Origin: Gammaproteobacteria bacterium
Lineage (GTDB): Bacteria; Pseudomonadota; Gammaproteobacteria; Steroidobacterales; Steroidobacteraceae
DNA length: 33,839 bases
NCBI GenBank assembly: GCA_005878835.1
Contig: VBMV01000091.1
Coordinates: 528-34,366 of the forward strand
Direction of reading: 5' to 3'
Both the position numbers and the translations under genes were made by a program. Under the pieces are notes generated by a model, which was not told the DNA's origin, made no database searches, and worked only from the letters and a program-made list of their open reading frames with translations. Shown one piece after another: positions 22,799 to 32,316 of the stretch. The first letter of the stretch is position 1; each line of letters starts with the position of its first letter.

Positions 22799-24571
22799 TC
22801 AGGGGAGCCGCCGTTCGGTCGACTCGAGCTCGGCGAGCAGCGCCGCCGGCAGGCGCTGGCCGTACCTGCCCAGATACTCGCGCAGCTCGGCGAGCTCCTT
22901 GCGCCACAGCGACGCATCCACCCTGAGCAGGGCGGTGAGCGCATCCGCGCCTACGTCGAGCCCCCGGGTGTCCAGATCCGCGGGCCGCGGCAGCCAGCCG
23001 ACGGCCGATTCCGTCGCGCCCGCCCTGCCGGCGCAGCGCTCCAGCATCCAGGCGAGCACCCGCAGGTTCTCGCCGTAGCCGGGCCACAGGAACTTGCCGT
23101 GCGCGTCGCGCCGGAACCAGTTGACGTGGTAGATGCGTGGGGGTCGCGCGAGCGTCGCGCCTATGTTGAGCCAGTGCTGCCAGTAGTCGGCGAAGTTGTA
23201 ACCGCAGAACGGCTGCATGGCCATCGGGTCGCGCCTGGTGACACCCACCTGACCGACCGCCGCGGCGGTGGTCTCCGAGGCGAGCGATGCGCCGACCAGT
23301 ACGCCGTGCTGCCAGTCGCGTGCCTCGTACACCAGCGGCGCGACCTCGCGGCGCCGGCCGCCGAACACGAGCGCGCTGATCGGCACGCCGCGGGCGTCTT
23401 CGGCGTGGGGCGAGTAACCCGGGTTGCGCCGGGCGGACACGGTGAAGCGTGAATTCGGATGCGCCGCCGGGCCGCGCGCCGCATCGTACGGCCGTCCCTG
23501 CCAGTCGAGAACCGGTTTGCCGCTCGACAGGCCCTCCCACCAGGGCTGATTATCGGCGGTGAGCGCGACATTGGTGAACAAGGTGTCGCGGCGGATCATC
23601 TCGTAGGCGTTGCGGTTGGTCTCGGGGTTGGTGCCCGGAACCACGCCGAAGTAGCCCGCTTCCGGGTTGATGGCCCACAGGCGTCCGTCCTCACCCGGAT
23701 GCAGCCACGCGATGTCATCACCGACGGTGAACGCGCGCCAGCCCGGGAGCGAGACCGGTGGAATCAGCATGGCGAGATTGGTCTTGCCGCAGGCCGAGGG
23801 AAAGGCGCAGGCGAGATAGTGCGTCTCGCCGCGCGGATTCTGCAGGCCCACGATCAGCATGTGCTCGGCGAGCCAGCCCTCGGTGCGCGCCTGCCAGCTG
23901 GCGATGCGCAGCGCGTGGCACTTCTTGCCGAGCAGCGCGTTGCCGCCGTAACCGGAGCCGAAGCTTTCGATCGCGAGCTCCTCGGGAAAGTGCATGATGA
24001 AACGGCGCTCGGGATCGAGCTCGCCGACGGAGTGCAGCCCGCGCACGAAACCGCCCTCATGCGCGATGCGCTCGAGCGCGGCGCGGCCGGCGCGCGTCAT
24101 GATCAGCATGTTGAGCACGACGTAAGCGCTGTCGGTGATCTCCACGCCGCAGCGCGCCAGTGGCGAGTCGATCGGCCCCATGCAGTACGGGATCACGTAC
24201 AGAGTGCGCCCGCGCATGCAACCCCGAAACAACTCGCGCATCCTCGCGTGCGCCTGCTGCGGGTCCATCCAGTGGTTGTTCGGGCCGGCATCTTCCTGCG
24301 CGCGCGTGCAGATGTAGGTGAGATGCTCCACGCGCGCCACGTCGCCCGGGGATGAGCGATACAGGTGGCAGCCGGGAAAGTATTCGGGGTTGAGCGCCGT
24401 GAGCTCCCCGCCGCGCAGCAGCTGCGCCGTCAGCTCCCGGGCTTCCGCCTCAGTCCCCTCGCACCAGTGAACCGCGCGCGGCTGCGTCAGCTCGCGCACC
24501 GCGTCCACCCACTCGGCCACGTCGCGGCTGAGCTGCGCAAGCGGGGTCAGTGCATGTGCGGCCGTAGCCAT
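22799..24571 (-). CDS. pckG: Phosphoenolpyruvate carboxykinase (GTP)
   Basis: A 590-residue GTP-type PEPCK that interconverts oxaloacetate plus GTP with phosphoenolpyruvate, CO2 and GDP, the entry step of gluconeogenesis. Diagnostic segments are NPEYFPGCHLYRSSPGDVAR (residues 61-80), GPNNHWMDP, the Mn-site block GSGYGGNALLGKK (205-217), the P-loop FPSACGKTN (257-265) with the reactive Cys, YFGVVPGTN, and the late FCGYNFADYWQHW. The GTP form lacks resemblance to the ATP-type pckA. The start MATAAHALTP at 24571 has GGAG 6-7 nt upstream; the frame is open further but encodes an implausible leader. It is transcribed divergently from yoaA. Confidence 0.96.
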   Translation of the reverse strand: MATAAHALTPLAQLSRDVAEWVDAVRELTQPRAVHWCEGTEAEARELTAQLLRGGELTALNPEYFPGCHLYRSSPGDVARVEHLTYICTRAQEDAGPNNHWMDPQQAHARMRELFRGCMRGRTLYVIPYCMGPIDSPLARCGVEITDSAYVVLNMLIMTRAGRAALERIAHEGGFVRGLHSVGELDPERRFIMHFPEELAIESFGSGYGGNALLGKKCHALRIASWQARTEGWLAEHMLIVGLQNPRGETHYLACAFPSACGKTNLAMLIPPVSLPGWRAFTVGDDIAWLHPGEDGRLWAINPEAGYFGVVPGTNPETNRNAYEMIRRDTLFTNVALTADNQPWWEGLSSGKPVLDWQGRPYDAARGPAAHPNSRFTVSARRNPGYSPHAEDARGVPISALVFGGRRREVAPLVYEARDWQHGVLVGASLASETTAAAVGQVGVTRRDPMAMQPFCGYNFADYWQHWLNIGATLARPPRIYHVNWFRRDAHGKFLWPGYGENLRVLAWMLERCAGRAGATESAVGWLPRPADLDTRGLDVGADALTALLRVDASLWRKELAELREYLGRYGQRLPAALLAELESTERRLP

Positions 24572-24753
24572 CCGTAGCTCCAAGTATATCCCGGGGCGGT
24601 CCCTGGCCCTGATACAGTACCCATGCGAACCTCGATTCTCGTTCATCGGCGCGCCGCGCACCAGTTTGCAGGAAATTCAGCAAGATATGCGTCTCGACAC
24701 GCCCCCCGAAGGCGCGCCAGGATGGTCACCACTTAGCGCAGGCGCTTACCGGC

Positions 24754-26748
24754 ATGTTGGATCTTGAGGACATTTTCGGTCACGGCGGACCCCTCGAGCA
24801 GGCGCTCACCGGTTTCAAGGTGCGGCGCGAACAGCTCCTCATGGCGCAGCGCGTGGCCGGCGCGCTCGCCGCGCGCGAGTCGCTGGTGGTGGAGGCGGGC
24901 ACCGGCACCGGTAAGACCTTCGCTTACCTGGTGCCGGCGCTGCTGTGCGGCGTGCGGGTGCTGATCTCGACCGGGACGCGCACGTTGCAGGACCAGCTGT
25001 TCTCCAAGGACCTGCCGCTGGTGGCCGCGGCGCTCGGCCGGCCGGCGCGCGTCGCCCTGCTCAAGGGTCGCGCCAACTATCTGTGCCGCTACCGCCTCGC
25101 GCGCGCGGATGAGGGCGGCGAGCAACTGAGGCTGGCGGAATCGGCCGCGGCGCGCCCGCGCGCCTCGCAGCCCATGCTGGCACGCATCCGGCGCTGGGCG
25201 CGCACCACGCGGCGCGGTGACCTGGCGGAGGTGCGGGGCCTGTCGGACTCGCATCCGGTGTGGCCGCAGATCACCGCCACCCGCGAGAGCTGCCTGGGAG
25301 TGCGCTGTCCGGAAATCTCCCGCTGTCACGTGGTGCTGGCGCGACGCGAGGCGCTGGATGCGGACATCGTCATCGTGAACCACCACCTGCTGCTGGCGGA
25401 TCTGGCGCTGAAGGAGGACGGGTTCGGCGACCTGCTCGGATCCGCCGACGCGATCATTCTGGATGAGGCTCACCAGATCCCGGATCTCGCCACGCAGTTC
25501 TTCGGCGCCCACGTGGGCAGCCGCCAGGTGGAGTTGCTCCTGAAGGATGTGCGGCTCGAGCTGAGCGCGCGCGCCGCGGGTGCCGGGCAGGGTGCAAGCG
25601 AGGCGGCCGAGGCGGTACGCACGGCGGAGGATGCCCTGGGTGAGGTGCGCGCCGCGAGCGCGCGCCCCACCGGGCGGTTCGCGTGGAACCCGGGCGACTT
25701 CGCAGTGAGCGCGGCGGTGCAGCGGCTCATGCAGGGGCTGCAAGCTCTGGCGGCAGCTCTCGCCGGCGCCGATCCACAGAGCGCGCTCGCGCAACTCGGC
25801 GCGCGCACCGCGGACCTCGCGGCGAGCCTGGCGCGGATTGCCGCGATCGATGAGCTCGAAGGCGCGCGCACGCTCGAGGTCACGACCCGCGGCTTTGCGC
25901 TCAGCCTCATGCCGTTCGACATCTCGGAGCGCTTCCGGGCGCTGGTGCAGGGGCGCCGCGGCGCCTGGATCTTCACTTCCGCCACGCTCTGCCTCGGCGA
26001 GGAGTTCGGACATTTCACCGGCAGACTCGGGCTCACCGAAGCCGCGACGCTCAGGATCGACAGTCCCTTCGATCACGAGCGGCAGAGCCTGCTGTACCTG
26101 CCCGCGGGATTGCCGGAGCCGGCCGCAGCGAGCTACGTGCCGGCGGTAATCGACACCGCGGTGCCGCTCATCGAGGCCGCCGGCGGTGGCGCATTCGTGC
26201 TGTTCACCAGCCACCGCGCCCTCTCGCAGGGCGCAGCGCTGCTGCGCGCGCGCTGGGCGGATGCCGCACCCTACCGGCTGTTCGTGCAGGGGGAGGCGCC
26301 GCGCGAGCGGTTGCTGCAGGAATTCCGCGCCGACGGCAACGGCGTGTTGCTCGGCACGGCGAGCTTCTGGGAGGGCGTGGACGTGAAGGGCGAGGCGCTG
26401 CGTCTGGTGGTGATCGAGAAGCTGCCGTTCGCCTCGCCCGAGGATCCGCTGGTGCGGGCGCGCATCGAGCACCTCACCGCCAGCGGCGGCAACGCCTTTC
26501 GAGACTACCAGCTTCCGGAAGCGGCACTGGCGCTCAAGCAGGGGACCGGGCGCCTGATTCGCAGCGAGGACGACTACGGCGTGGTGGTCATCTGCGATCC
26601 GCGCCTGCTCGGCCGCGGCTACGGCCGGGTGTTTCTCGCCGCCCTGCCGGCGATGACCGTGACGCAGGATCCCGAGGACGCACGGCGTTTCCTGCGCCGG
26701 CATGCGCCGCGCGCGGCGCCGCGGGTGCGCTCGGCGAGCGCACCGTGA
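24754..26748 (+). CDS. yoaA: ATP-dependent DNA helicase, DinG/YoaA family
   Basis: A 664-residue superfamily 2 helicase of the XPD/DinG type, 5'-3' polarity by family. Walker A is EAGTGTGKTFAYLV near residues 48-61. The Fe-S domain cysteines are Cys111 (YLCRYR), Cys180, Cys185 and Cys191 (ESCLGVRCPEISRCH). Walker B is DEAH at 237-240; motif IV-VI elements include FTSATL, GTASFWEGVDVKGEAL and QGTGRLIRSEDDYG. The Cys spacing and length fit YoaA better than the longer, SSB-linked DinG. YoaA acts in repair of replication damage, together with DNA polymerase III chi subunit in E. coli. The gene is followed by tsaB with a GTGA overlap, an arrangement common in gammaproteobacteria. Confidence 0.93.
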   Translation: MLDLEDIFGHGGPLEQALTGFKVRREQLLMAQRVAGALAARESLVVEAGTGTGKTFAYLVPALLCGVRVLISTGTRTLQDQLFSKDLPLVAAALGRPARVALLKGRANYLCRYRLARADEGGEQLRLAESAAARPRASQPMLARIRRWARTTRRGDLAEVRGLSDSHPVWPQITATRESCLGVRCPEISRCHVVLARREALDADIVIVNHHLLLADLALKEDGFGDLLGSADAIILDEAHQIPDLATQFFGAHVGSRQVELLLKDVRLELSARAAGAGQGASEAAEAVRTAEDALGEVRAASARPTGRFAWNPGDFAVSAAVQRLMQGLQALAAALAGADPQSALAQLGARTADLAASLARIAAIDELEGARTLEVTTRGFALSLMPFDISERFRALVQGRRGAWIFTSATLCLGEEFGHFTGRLGLTEAATLRIDSPFDHERQSLLYLPAGLPEPAAASYVPAVIDTAVPLIEAAGGGAFVLFTSHRALSQGAALLRARWADAAPYRLFVQGEAPRERLLQEFRADGNGVLLGTASFWEGVDVKGEALRLVVIEKLPFASPEDPLVRARIEHLTASGGNAFRDYQLPEAALALKQGTGRLIRSEDDYGVVVICDPRLLGRGYGRVFLAALPAMTVTQDPEDARRFLRRHAPRAAPRVRSASAP

Positions 26749-27449
26749 GGATTCTCGCGCTCGATAGCGCCACCGAGAGCTGCTCGGTCGCGCTGCTGAT
26801 CGGCCGGCGGCTGATCGCGCGCGAGCAGCTACTCGAGCACGGCCACGCCGAGCACATCCTGCCGATGGCCGATGAGCTGCTGCGAGAGGCCGACGTGTCC
26901 TTGAGCGCACTCAGTGCGATCGCCTTCGGTCGCGGCCCAGGCTCCTTCACCGGCGTGCGGCTGGCGGCGAGCGTGGCGCAGGGGCTGGCCTTCGGCGCGG
27001 GCCTGCCGGTGGTGCCGATCTCCGATCTGCGCGCGCTCGCGCAGCGGGTGATGGAGCTGGACGCGGCCGTCACGCGCGTCCTGGTGTGCAACGATGCGCG
27101 CATGCACGAGGTGTATTGGGGCTGCTTCGAGCGTCCGGCCACGGGGGCGGTGGCGGCCGCGGCGCACGATGAGCGGGTCGGCAAGCCGGCCGCGGTGAGC
27201 CTGCCGGGGAGCTGGCTTGCAGCGCCTCGCGCCGTGCATGCCGCCGGGTCCGGATTCGCCGCCTACCCCGAGCTGCGCTCGGGCCTCGCCGGACAGCTGC
27301 AGCGCGTCCATGACGGGCTCCTGCCGCGCGCCGCCGAGATTGCACGCCTGGCGGTCCCGGAGGTGGCGTCCGGGCGTGTTTTGCCCGCCGAGCAGGCCCT
27401 GCCGGTGTATCTGCGCGACGACGTCGCCCACACCGGTGGCAGTCATTAA
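26745..27449 (+). CDS. tsaB: tRNA threonylcarbamoyladenosine protein TsaB
   Basis: A 234-residue inactive-kinase-like partner of TsaD in the TsaB-TsaD-TsaE complex that makes N6-threonylcarbamoyladenosine at A37 of ANN-decoding tRNAs. The N-terminus ILALDSATESCSVALL and the block AIAFGRGPGSFTGVRLAAS are the defining family signatures; HAEHILPMADELL lies between them. The GTG start at 26745 overlaps the yoaA TGA, so expression is coupled. The C-terminal half is more variable, as usual; PVYLRDDVA near the end is the family's closing motif. Confidence 0.94.
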   Translation: MRILALDSATESCSVALLIGRRLIAREQLLEHGHAEHILPMADELLREADVSLSALSAIAFGRGPGSFTGVRLAASVAQGLAFGAGLPVVPISDLRALAQRVMELDAAVTRVLVCNDARMHEVYWGCFERPATGAVAAAAHDERVGKPAAVSLPGSWLAAPRAVHAAGSGFAAYPELRSGLAGQLQRVHDGLLPRAAEIARLAVPEVASGRVLPAEQALPVYLRDDVAHTGGSH

Positions 27450-27468
27450 ACTGACACCTGCTGCGGCG

Positions 27469-27502
27469 CTGTCATGAATCTGCAACACGGAGGCTCTGTA
27501 AT
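27469..27502 (+). promoter_or_regulatory. Pho box and -10 upstream of phoB
   Basis: CTGTCAT-GAAT-CTGCAAC (27469-27486) matches the 7-4-7 PhoB box. TGTAAT (27497-27502) follows 10 nt later, the normal distance for PhoB-activated promoters in which the box replaces the -35. It supports positive autoregulation of phoBR under phosphate limitation. Confidence 0.7.
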
Positions 27503-27529
27503 AGCCGCGCTTCTGCAGGCTTCAACACC

Positions 27530-28225
27530 ATGCCCGCCAAACAGGTACTGATCGTCGAGGACGAGCGTCCGATCCGCGAAATGATCGCTTTCGGCTTGAA
27601 GCGCGCCGGTTTCGAGGTCCGGGAGGCGGAGGATTGCCGCGCCGCACGCGCTGCCGTGGCGGATGCGCGCCCGGACCTGGTGCTGGTGGACTGGATGCTG
27701 CCGGACATGAGCGGGCTGGAGCTGACACGCGCGCTCAAGCGCGACCGCGAGACGCGCGAGCTGCCGGTCATCATACTCACCGCGCGCGCCGCGGAGGGCG
27801 ACAAGGTCGCCGGCCTCGAGGGCGGGGCGGATGACTATGTCACCAAGCCATTCTCGCCGCGGGAGCTGCTGGCGCGCATCAACGCGGTGCTGCGCCGCAG
27901 CGGTGCCAACGGCGCCGACGAGCTCATCGAATTCGAGCGCCTGGTGCTCGATCAGGGAAGCCATCGGGTGATGGTGGGCGCGCGCACGGTCGCGCTCGGG
28001 CCGACCGAGTACCGCATGCTCGAGTTCTTCATGAGGCACCCCGAGCGCGTGTACACGCGCGATCAGCTGCTCGATCGCGTCTGGGGCGGCAACGTGTACG
28101 TGGAGGAACGCACCATCGACGTGCACATCCGCCGTCTGCGCAAGGCGCTCGAGGAATTCGGGTACGATCGCTTCGTACAGACGGTCCGCGGCTCGGGTTA
28201 TCGCTTCTCGGCGCGCACCATCTAG
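27530..28225 (+). CDS. phoB: Phosphate regulon response regulator PhoB
   Basis: A 231-residue OmpR-family regulator. The receiver has the acidic pair Glu10-Asp11, phospho-acceptor Asp54 (VLVDWMLPDMSG), Thr84 and Lys106 (YVTKPFSPREL). The winged-helix domain starts around residue 130 and includes LGPTEYRMLEFFMRHPERV, YTRDQLLDRVWGGNVYVEER and TIDVHIRRLRKALE, with the DNA-reading helix in the last of these; it matches PhoB closely. It activates Pho-box promoters when phosphorylated by PhoR. Immediate context (phoR and phoU downstream, a Pho box upstream) settles the assignment. No strong ribosome binding site precedes ATG 27530. Confidence 0.96.
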   Translation: MPAKQVLIVEDERPIREMIAFGLKRAGFEVREAEDCRAARAAVADARPDLVLVDWMLPDMSGLELTRALKRDRETRELPVIILTARAAEGDKVAGLEGGADDYVTKPFSPRELLARINAVLRRSGANGADELIEFERLVLDQGSHRVMVGARTVALGPTEYRMLEFFMRHPERVYTRDQLLDRVWGGNVYVEERTIDVHIRRLRKALEEFGYDRFVQTVRGSGYRFSARTI

Positions 28226-28265
28226 GCGCGTACGGTCGAAAAGGGCGCACGGTCCATAGAGGCAC

Positions 28266-29600
28266 GTGTCACAGATGCAACCGGCGACACAGGCATGGGG
28301 GTTCGCGGCGGTTCGGTTGCTCGGCACCGTAGTGATCGGGTGCGGCGCCGGCTGGCTGTTCGGCAATCCTTTCGGCGGGCTCGCCGCCGCACTCGCGCTG
28401 CACCTCGCCTGGGTACTCGCCAACCTCGCGCGCCTCGAATGGTGGCTGCGCCACCGCAGCTACGCCGACCCGCCCGACATCGGCGGGGTGTGGGGCGAGA
28501 TCATCGCCCAGATCGTGCGCCTGCACCGCCGCAAGGGCTTCCACAAACAGCGCTTCGTGCAGCTCATGCGCCAGTTGCAGCGCTCCACCGCGGCGCTGCC
28601 GAACGGCGTAGTCATCCTCAACGCGCAGCGCGAGATCGTGTGGTTCAACCGCATGGCGGCGCGGCTGCTCAGTCTGCGCCGCACGGCCGATCTGGGCATG
28701 CGCATCGAGAACCTGCTGCGCGAGCCGCAGTTCGTGCGCTACCTGGCCCGACAGGACTTCACCAACCCGGTGGTCATGCGCCCGATGACGGGGGAGGACT
28801 GTTACCTGTCGCTGCAGGTCGTCCCTTATGGGGACGGGCAGCTGCTGCTGCTGGTGAGCGACGTGTCGCGGCAGATGCGTCTCGAGGCGGTGCGGCGCGA
28901 TTTCGTGGCGAACGCCTCGCACGAGTTGCGTTCCCCCCTCACCGTGATTTCAGGTTACCTGGAGAGCCTCGGCCAGGACGCGGCGCTCGCACCGGATATG
29001 CACGCGCCGGTCGCCGAGATGCGCCGCCAGGCGGAGCGCATGACCGCCATCATCCACGATCTGCTCGAGCTGTCACGGCTCGAGGAGAGCGACGCGATCG
29101 TCGGCGGTGAGCCGATCGACGTCGCGGCACTGCTCGCACTGCTGCGCAAGGACACCCTGGCGCGGCCGGTGCACCCGCGCGAGGTGCGGGTGCGCGTCGA
29201 CTCCGGCGCCCGGCTCATCGGCGACGAGCCGGAGATCCACTCGGCCTTTTCCAACCTGGCCGACAATGCCGCCAAGTACACCCCGGTCGAGGGCTCGCTC
29301 GAGATGCGCTGGTGGGTGGATGAGGACGGCGGTCATTTCGCGGTGACCGACACCGGCATGGGTATTCCGCCCGAGCACATTCCGCGTCTCACGGAGCGCT
29401 TTTATCGCGTCGACCCCGGCCGCTCGCGCGCCACCGGCGGGTCGGGCCTGGGGCTGGCGATCGTCAAGCACGTGCTGCAGCGGCACGGGGCGAGCCTGGA
29501 AGTGCAGAGCACCCTCGGGAGCGGCAGTACCTTCACCTGCCATTTCCCGCCCGAGAGGATCGCGGCGCAGCTTCACCCCCTGACCAGCGCAACGGCTTAG
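28266..29600 (+). CDS. phoR: Phosphate regulon sensor kinase PhoR
   Basis: A 444-residue histidine kinase. Two N-terminal hydrophobic segments (AAVRLLGTVVIGCGAGWLFG, LAAALALHLAWVLANLARLE) form a membrane hairpin with no periplasmic sensor domain, as in PhoR. A PAS-like region follows (LPNGVVILNAQREIVWFNRM). The H-box is VANASHELRSPLTVISGYLE with His219; N-box is NLADNAAKYTP; G boxes are VTDTGMGIPPEH and GGSGLGLAIVKHVL. Signal input comes through PhoU and the Pst transporter in the known system. The start is GTG 28266 or ATG 28275; GAGG at 28259-28262 is close to the first. The gene begins 40 nt after phoB. Confidence 0.95.
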   Translation: MSQMQPATQAWGFAAVRLLGTVVIGCGAGWLFGNPFGGLAAALALHLAWVLANLARLEWWLRHRSYADPPDIGGVWGEIIAQIVRLHRRKGFHKQRFVQLMRQLQRSTAALPNGVVILNAQREIVWFNRMAARLLSLRRTADLGMRIENLLREPQFVRYLARQDFTNPVVMRPMTGEDCYLSLQVVPYGDGQLLLLVSDVSRQMRLEAVRRDFVANASHELRSPLTVISGYLESLGQDAALAPDMHAPVAEMRRQAERMTAIIHDLLELSRLEESDAIVGGEPIDVAALLALLRKDTLARPVHPREVRVRVDSGARLIGDEPEIHSAFSNLADNAAKYTPVEGSLEMRWWVDEDGGHFAVTDTGMGIPPEHIPRLTERFYRVDPGRSRATGGSGLGLAIVKHVLQRHGASLEVQSTLGSGSTFTCHFPPERIAAQLHPLTSATA

Positions 29601-29679
29601 ATTCTCTGCGCGGAGTTCCGCTATCATTGCCCGTATCGCCGCGCGCCGGCACACGAGCGAAGCCGAAAGACGCCAACTG

Positions 29680-30429
29680 ATGGAAACCGCCGACCTCAGT
29701 CACCACATCTCGCGTCGCTTCAACGAGGACCTCGAGCGCGTGCGCAGCAAGGTGCTCGGCATGGGCGGCTTCGTCGAGCAGCAGCTGCACAAGGCCATCA
29801 CCGCGCTGGTGGAGGGCGACAGCTCGCTCGGGGAGGCGGTCGCCCTCGATGACTACCAGGTGAACAACATGGAGGTCGCCATCGACGAGGAATGCAGCCG
29901 TATCCTCGCGACGCGCGCCCCGGCGGCCGGCGACCTGCGCGTGATCGTGGCGATCATCAAGACCATAACCGACCTGGAGCGCATCGGCGATGAGGGCGAG
30001 AAGATCGGCTACATCGCCTCGCGGCTGGCGACCATGGAGCGCCCGGCCGACAAGTACCGCGAGATCAAGCATCTCGGGCGGGTGGTCTCGGAGATGGTGC
30101 ACGACGCGCTGGATGCGTTCGCGCGCATGGACGTCGACTCGGCGCTGCGCGTGGCGCGCCAGGACCGCCTGGTGGACGAGGAATACGAGGCCATCCAGCG
30201 CCAGAGCATCACCTTCATGATGGAGGATCCGCGCACCATTCGCCGTGCCCTGGATGTCATGTGGGTGGTGCGTGCGCTCGAGCGCATCGGGGATCACGCC
30301 AAGAACATCAGCGAGTACGTCATCTACATGGTGCACGGCAAGGACATCCGCCACACCTCTCTTGATGACGTCGAGCGCGAGCTGCGCGAGGGCCGAGCCG
30401 CCGGTGCGGCCGCGGCGCCGTCCCCCTGA
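29680..30429 (+). CDS. phoU: Phosphate transport/signalling protein PhoU
   Basis: A 249-residue all-helical protein with two PhoU repeats. The metal-binding E/DxxxD motifs are visible in TDLERIGDEGEKIGYIA (first repeat) and VRALERIGDHAKNISEYV (second repeat). PhoU links the Pst transporter to PhoR and keeps the regulon off when phosphate is ample. It starts 79 nt after phoR and is followed, unusually, by dsbB rather than by pst genes. The C-terminal 15 residues are Ala/Gly-rich and probably unstructured. Confidence 0.96.
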   Translation: METADLSHHISRRFNEDLERVRSKVLGMGGFVEQQLHKAITALVEGDSSLGEAVALDDYQVNNMEVAIDEECSRILATRAPAAGDLRVIVAIIKTITDLERIGDEGEKIGYIASRLATMERPADKYREIKHLGRVVSEMVHDALDAFARMDVDSALRVARQDRLVDEEYEAIQRQSITFMMEDPRTIRRALDVMWVVRALERIGDHAKNISEYVIYMVHGKDIRHTSLDDVERELREGRAAGAAAAPSP

Positions 30430-30449
30430 GGGCCGCGCCTGCGCAGCGC

Positions 30450-30953
30450 GTGCGAGCCCGTCGGCGTCTCATCAATTTCGCAGGCTTCGCCGTGTGCGCG
30501 GGGCTGCTCGCGTACGCCCTGTACAGCCAGTTTCACCTGGGCCTGGACCCGTGCCCGCTGTGTATCTTCCAGCGCATCGGCGTTGCGCTGCTGGGAGTGG
30601 TGTTTCTCGCGGCGGCGCTTCATGACCCGCGCGGCCGCGGGGCCTTTGGCTACGCGCTGCTGATCGCGGCGGCCGCGCTGGCCACGCTCGCAGTGGCCGC
30701 CCGGCACGTGTATGTGCAGAGCCTGCCGCCCGGCTCGCTGCCCTCCTGTGGCGCGCCGCTCGCGGTGCTCTTGAAGTTCACGCCGCTGTGGCAGGTCATC
30801 CGCAAGGTGCTCACCGGCAGCGGGGAGTGCGGCGAGGTCAACTGGCGATTCCTCGGACTCGCCATGCCGGTGTGGGTGCTGATCTGGGCGCTGATCCTGG
30901 GTGGGTTGGGCGTGACGGCGAATCTCAGCCGAGGAGCCGGCGCAGCACGTTGA
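30450..30953 (+). CDS. dsbB: Disulfide bond formation protein DsbB
   Basis: A 167-residue inner-membrane protein with four hydrophobic helices that re-oxidises DsbA and passes electrons to quinone. The first periplasmic loop carries CPLC (Cys35, Cys38) in [13 protein letters not shown]; the second has Cys100 (LPSCGAPL) and Cys127 (GECGEV), so all four redox cysteines are present. The start is GTG 30450, 20 nt after phoU, with no clear ribosome binding site. No dsbA is adjacent. Its last 29 bases overlap the convergent dapE gene. Confidence 0.93.
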   Translation: MRARRRLINFAGFAVCAGLLAYALYSQFHLGLDPCPLCIFQRIGVALLGVVFLAAALHDPRGRGAFGYALLIAAAALATLAVAARHVYVQSLPPGSLPSCGAPLAVLLKFTPLWQVIRKVLTGSGECGEVNWRFLGLAMPVWVLIWALILGGLGVTANLSRGAGAAR

Positions 30954-32052
30954 CATACATGCGGTGCAGGGCCTCGATGTCCGTGACCCGCACGCACTCG
31001 TTGACCTTGTGGATAGAGGCGTTCAGCACGCCGAGCTCGACCACTTCCGCCCCGAGAGGCGCGATGAAACGTCCGTCGGAGGTGCCTCCGCCGGTGGATA
31101 GCTTGGGGCGCGCGCCGGTCACCTGCGCCACCGCATCCCCCACCGCCGCGCACAGCAGGCCGGGCGGGGTGTAGAACGGCTCCCCCGACACGTACCACTC
31201 CAGGGTGTAGCGCACGCGGTGGCGGCGCAGGATCTCTTCCACCGTCGTCTTGAGCTGCTCGAGTGTCTGCACCGGCGAGTAGCGCAGGTTGAAGCGCGCC
31301 TTGAGCTCGCCTGGAATGACATTCGGGGCACCGGTACCCGCATTGAGGTTGGAGACCTGGAAGCTGGTCGGCTGGAAGTGCTCGGTCCCCCGGTCCCACT
31401 CGCGAGCGGTGAGCTCCGCCAGCGCCGGCGCGAGCGTGTGCACCGGGTTCTCGGCGAGCTGCGGGTAGGCGACATGCCCCTGCATGCCGTGCACGGTGAG
31501 GCGGCCGCTCAAGGAGCCGCGACGACCCACCTTGATGGTGTCGCCGATCGAGACTTCGCTCGAGGGCTCCCCCACGACGCACCAATCGAGGCGCTCGCCC
31601 CGCTCGCGCAGCACTTGTGCCACGCGCCGCGTCCCATCGACCGAGGGACCCTCCTCATCGCTCGTGATGAGAAATGCGATCGAGCCCTTGTGAGCGGGGT
31701 GCGCCGCGACGAACTCCTCGCTGGCGGTGACCATCGCCGCAAGTCCGCTCTTCATGTCGGCCGCTCCGCGGCCGTACAGCACCCCGTCGCGGATCTGCGC
31801 CGCGAACGGGTCGCTGTGCCACTCCTCGAGCGGCCCCGTGGGCACGACGTCGGTATGCCCGGCGAAGCAGAACACAGGTCCCGTGGCGCCGCGCCGGGCC
31901 CAGAAGTTCTCGACATTGCCAAAGCTCAGGCGCTCGACCCGGAAGCCCGCGGCGGCGAGGCGCTCGGTCATGATCTGCTGACAGCCTTCGTCGGCGGGGG
32001 TGACCGAGCGGCGTGCGATCAGGACCTTAGTCAGTTCAATGGCTTGCGACAT
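30925..32052 (-). CDS. dapE: Succinyl-diaminopimelate desuccinylase
   Basis: A 375-residue dizinc peptidase of the M20 family that releases succinate from N-succinyl-LL-diaminopimelate for lysine and peptidoglycan synthesis. Metal and catalytic residues are in place: [11 protein letters not shown] (His66, Asp68), [10 protein letters not shown] (bridging Asp99), SDEEG (Glu133, Glu134), GEPS and SIHKVNE (the last His). [12 protein letters not shown] is a typical dimer/active-site loop. The start [10 protein letters not shown] at 32052 lacks a Shine-Dalgarno sequence; an open frame continues upstream but its residues are implausible. It lies between dsbB and pstS and is the only minus-strand gene in the Pho region. 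Confidence 0.95.
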   Translation of the reverse strand: MSQAIELTKVLIARRSVTPADEGCQQIMTERLAAAGFRVERLSFGNVENFWARRGATGPVFCFAGHTDVVPTGPLEEWHSDPFAAQIRDGVLYGRGAADMKSGLAAMVTASEEFVAAHPAHKGSIAFLITSDEEGPSVDGTRRVAQVLRERGERLDWCVVGEPSSEVSIGDTIKVGRRGSLSGRLTVHGMQGHVAYPQLAENPVHTLAPALAELTAREWDRGTEHFQPTSFQVSNLNAGTGAPNVIPGELKARFNLRYSPVQTLEQLKTTVEEILRRHRVRYTLEWYVSGEPFYTPPGLLCAAVGDAVAQVTGARPKLSTGGGTSDGRFIAPLGAEVVELGVLNASIHKVNECVRVTDIEALHRMYVNVLRRLLG

Positions 32053-32246
32053 TATTTTAGGGGACTTGATGAGCCGGCCGCGCTCGCTGCGCCGGTGGAG
32101 CGGTGCGCGTTTATACGGCCTGAGATCGCCGCGGGCAAGCTCAGGTGCCATGTCATGCGCCGGCAAACTCCCGCGCCAACACCAGAGCCGCGGCCACAGG
32201 GAGGTGGCCGTTGCGTTGCCTGGGCGCCGCGTGGCGCCTCCAAGGG

Positions 32247-32280
32247 TTGTCATCAGAGCGTCACATCATTGTCATCTAAT
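32247..32280 (+). promoter_or_regulatory. Tandem Pho boxes upstream of pstS
   Basis: Three 7-bp half-sites at 11-bp steps: TTGTCAT (32247-32253), GCGTCAC (32258-32264) and TTGTCAT (32269-32275). Counting the first two as the box, the -10 candidate TCTAAT (32275-32280) begins 10 nt later, the same geometry as at phoB. The third half-site touches the -10 and could tune occupancy. Confidence 0.75.
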
Positions 32281-32316
32281 GCCCGCCAAATTCCCGCACA
32301 GCCCAGGAGTGGAATC

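Noticed and set aside
24733-26910. 725-codon minus-strand frame opposite yoaA
   Set aside because: Antisense shadow of the helicase gene with no motif of its own.
32053-32061. -10-like TAAAAT adjoining the dapE start
   Set aside because: It is too close to the ATG; transcription would begin inside the coding sequence. Probably just AT-rich start context.
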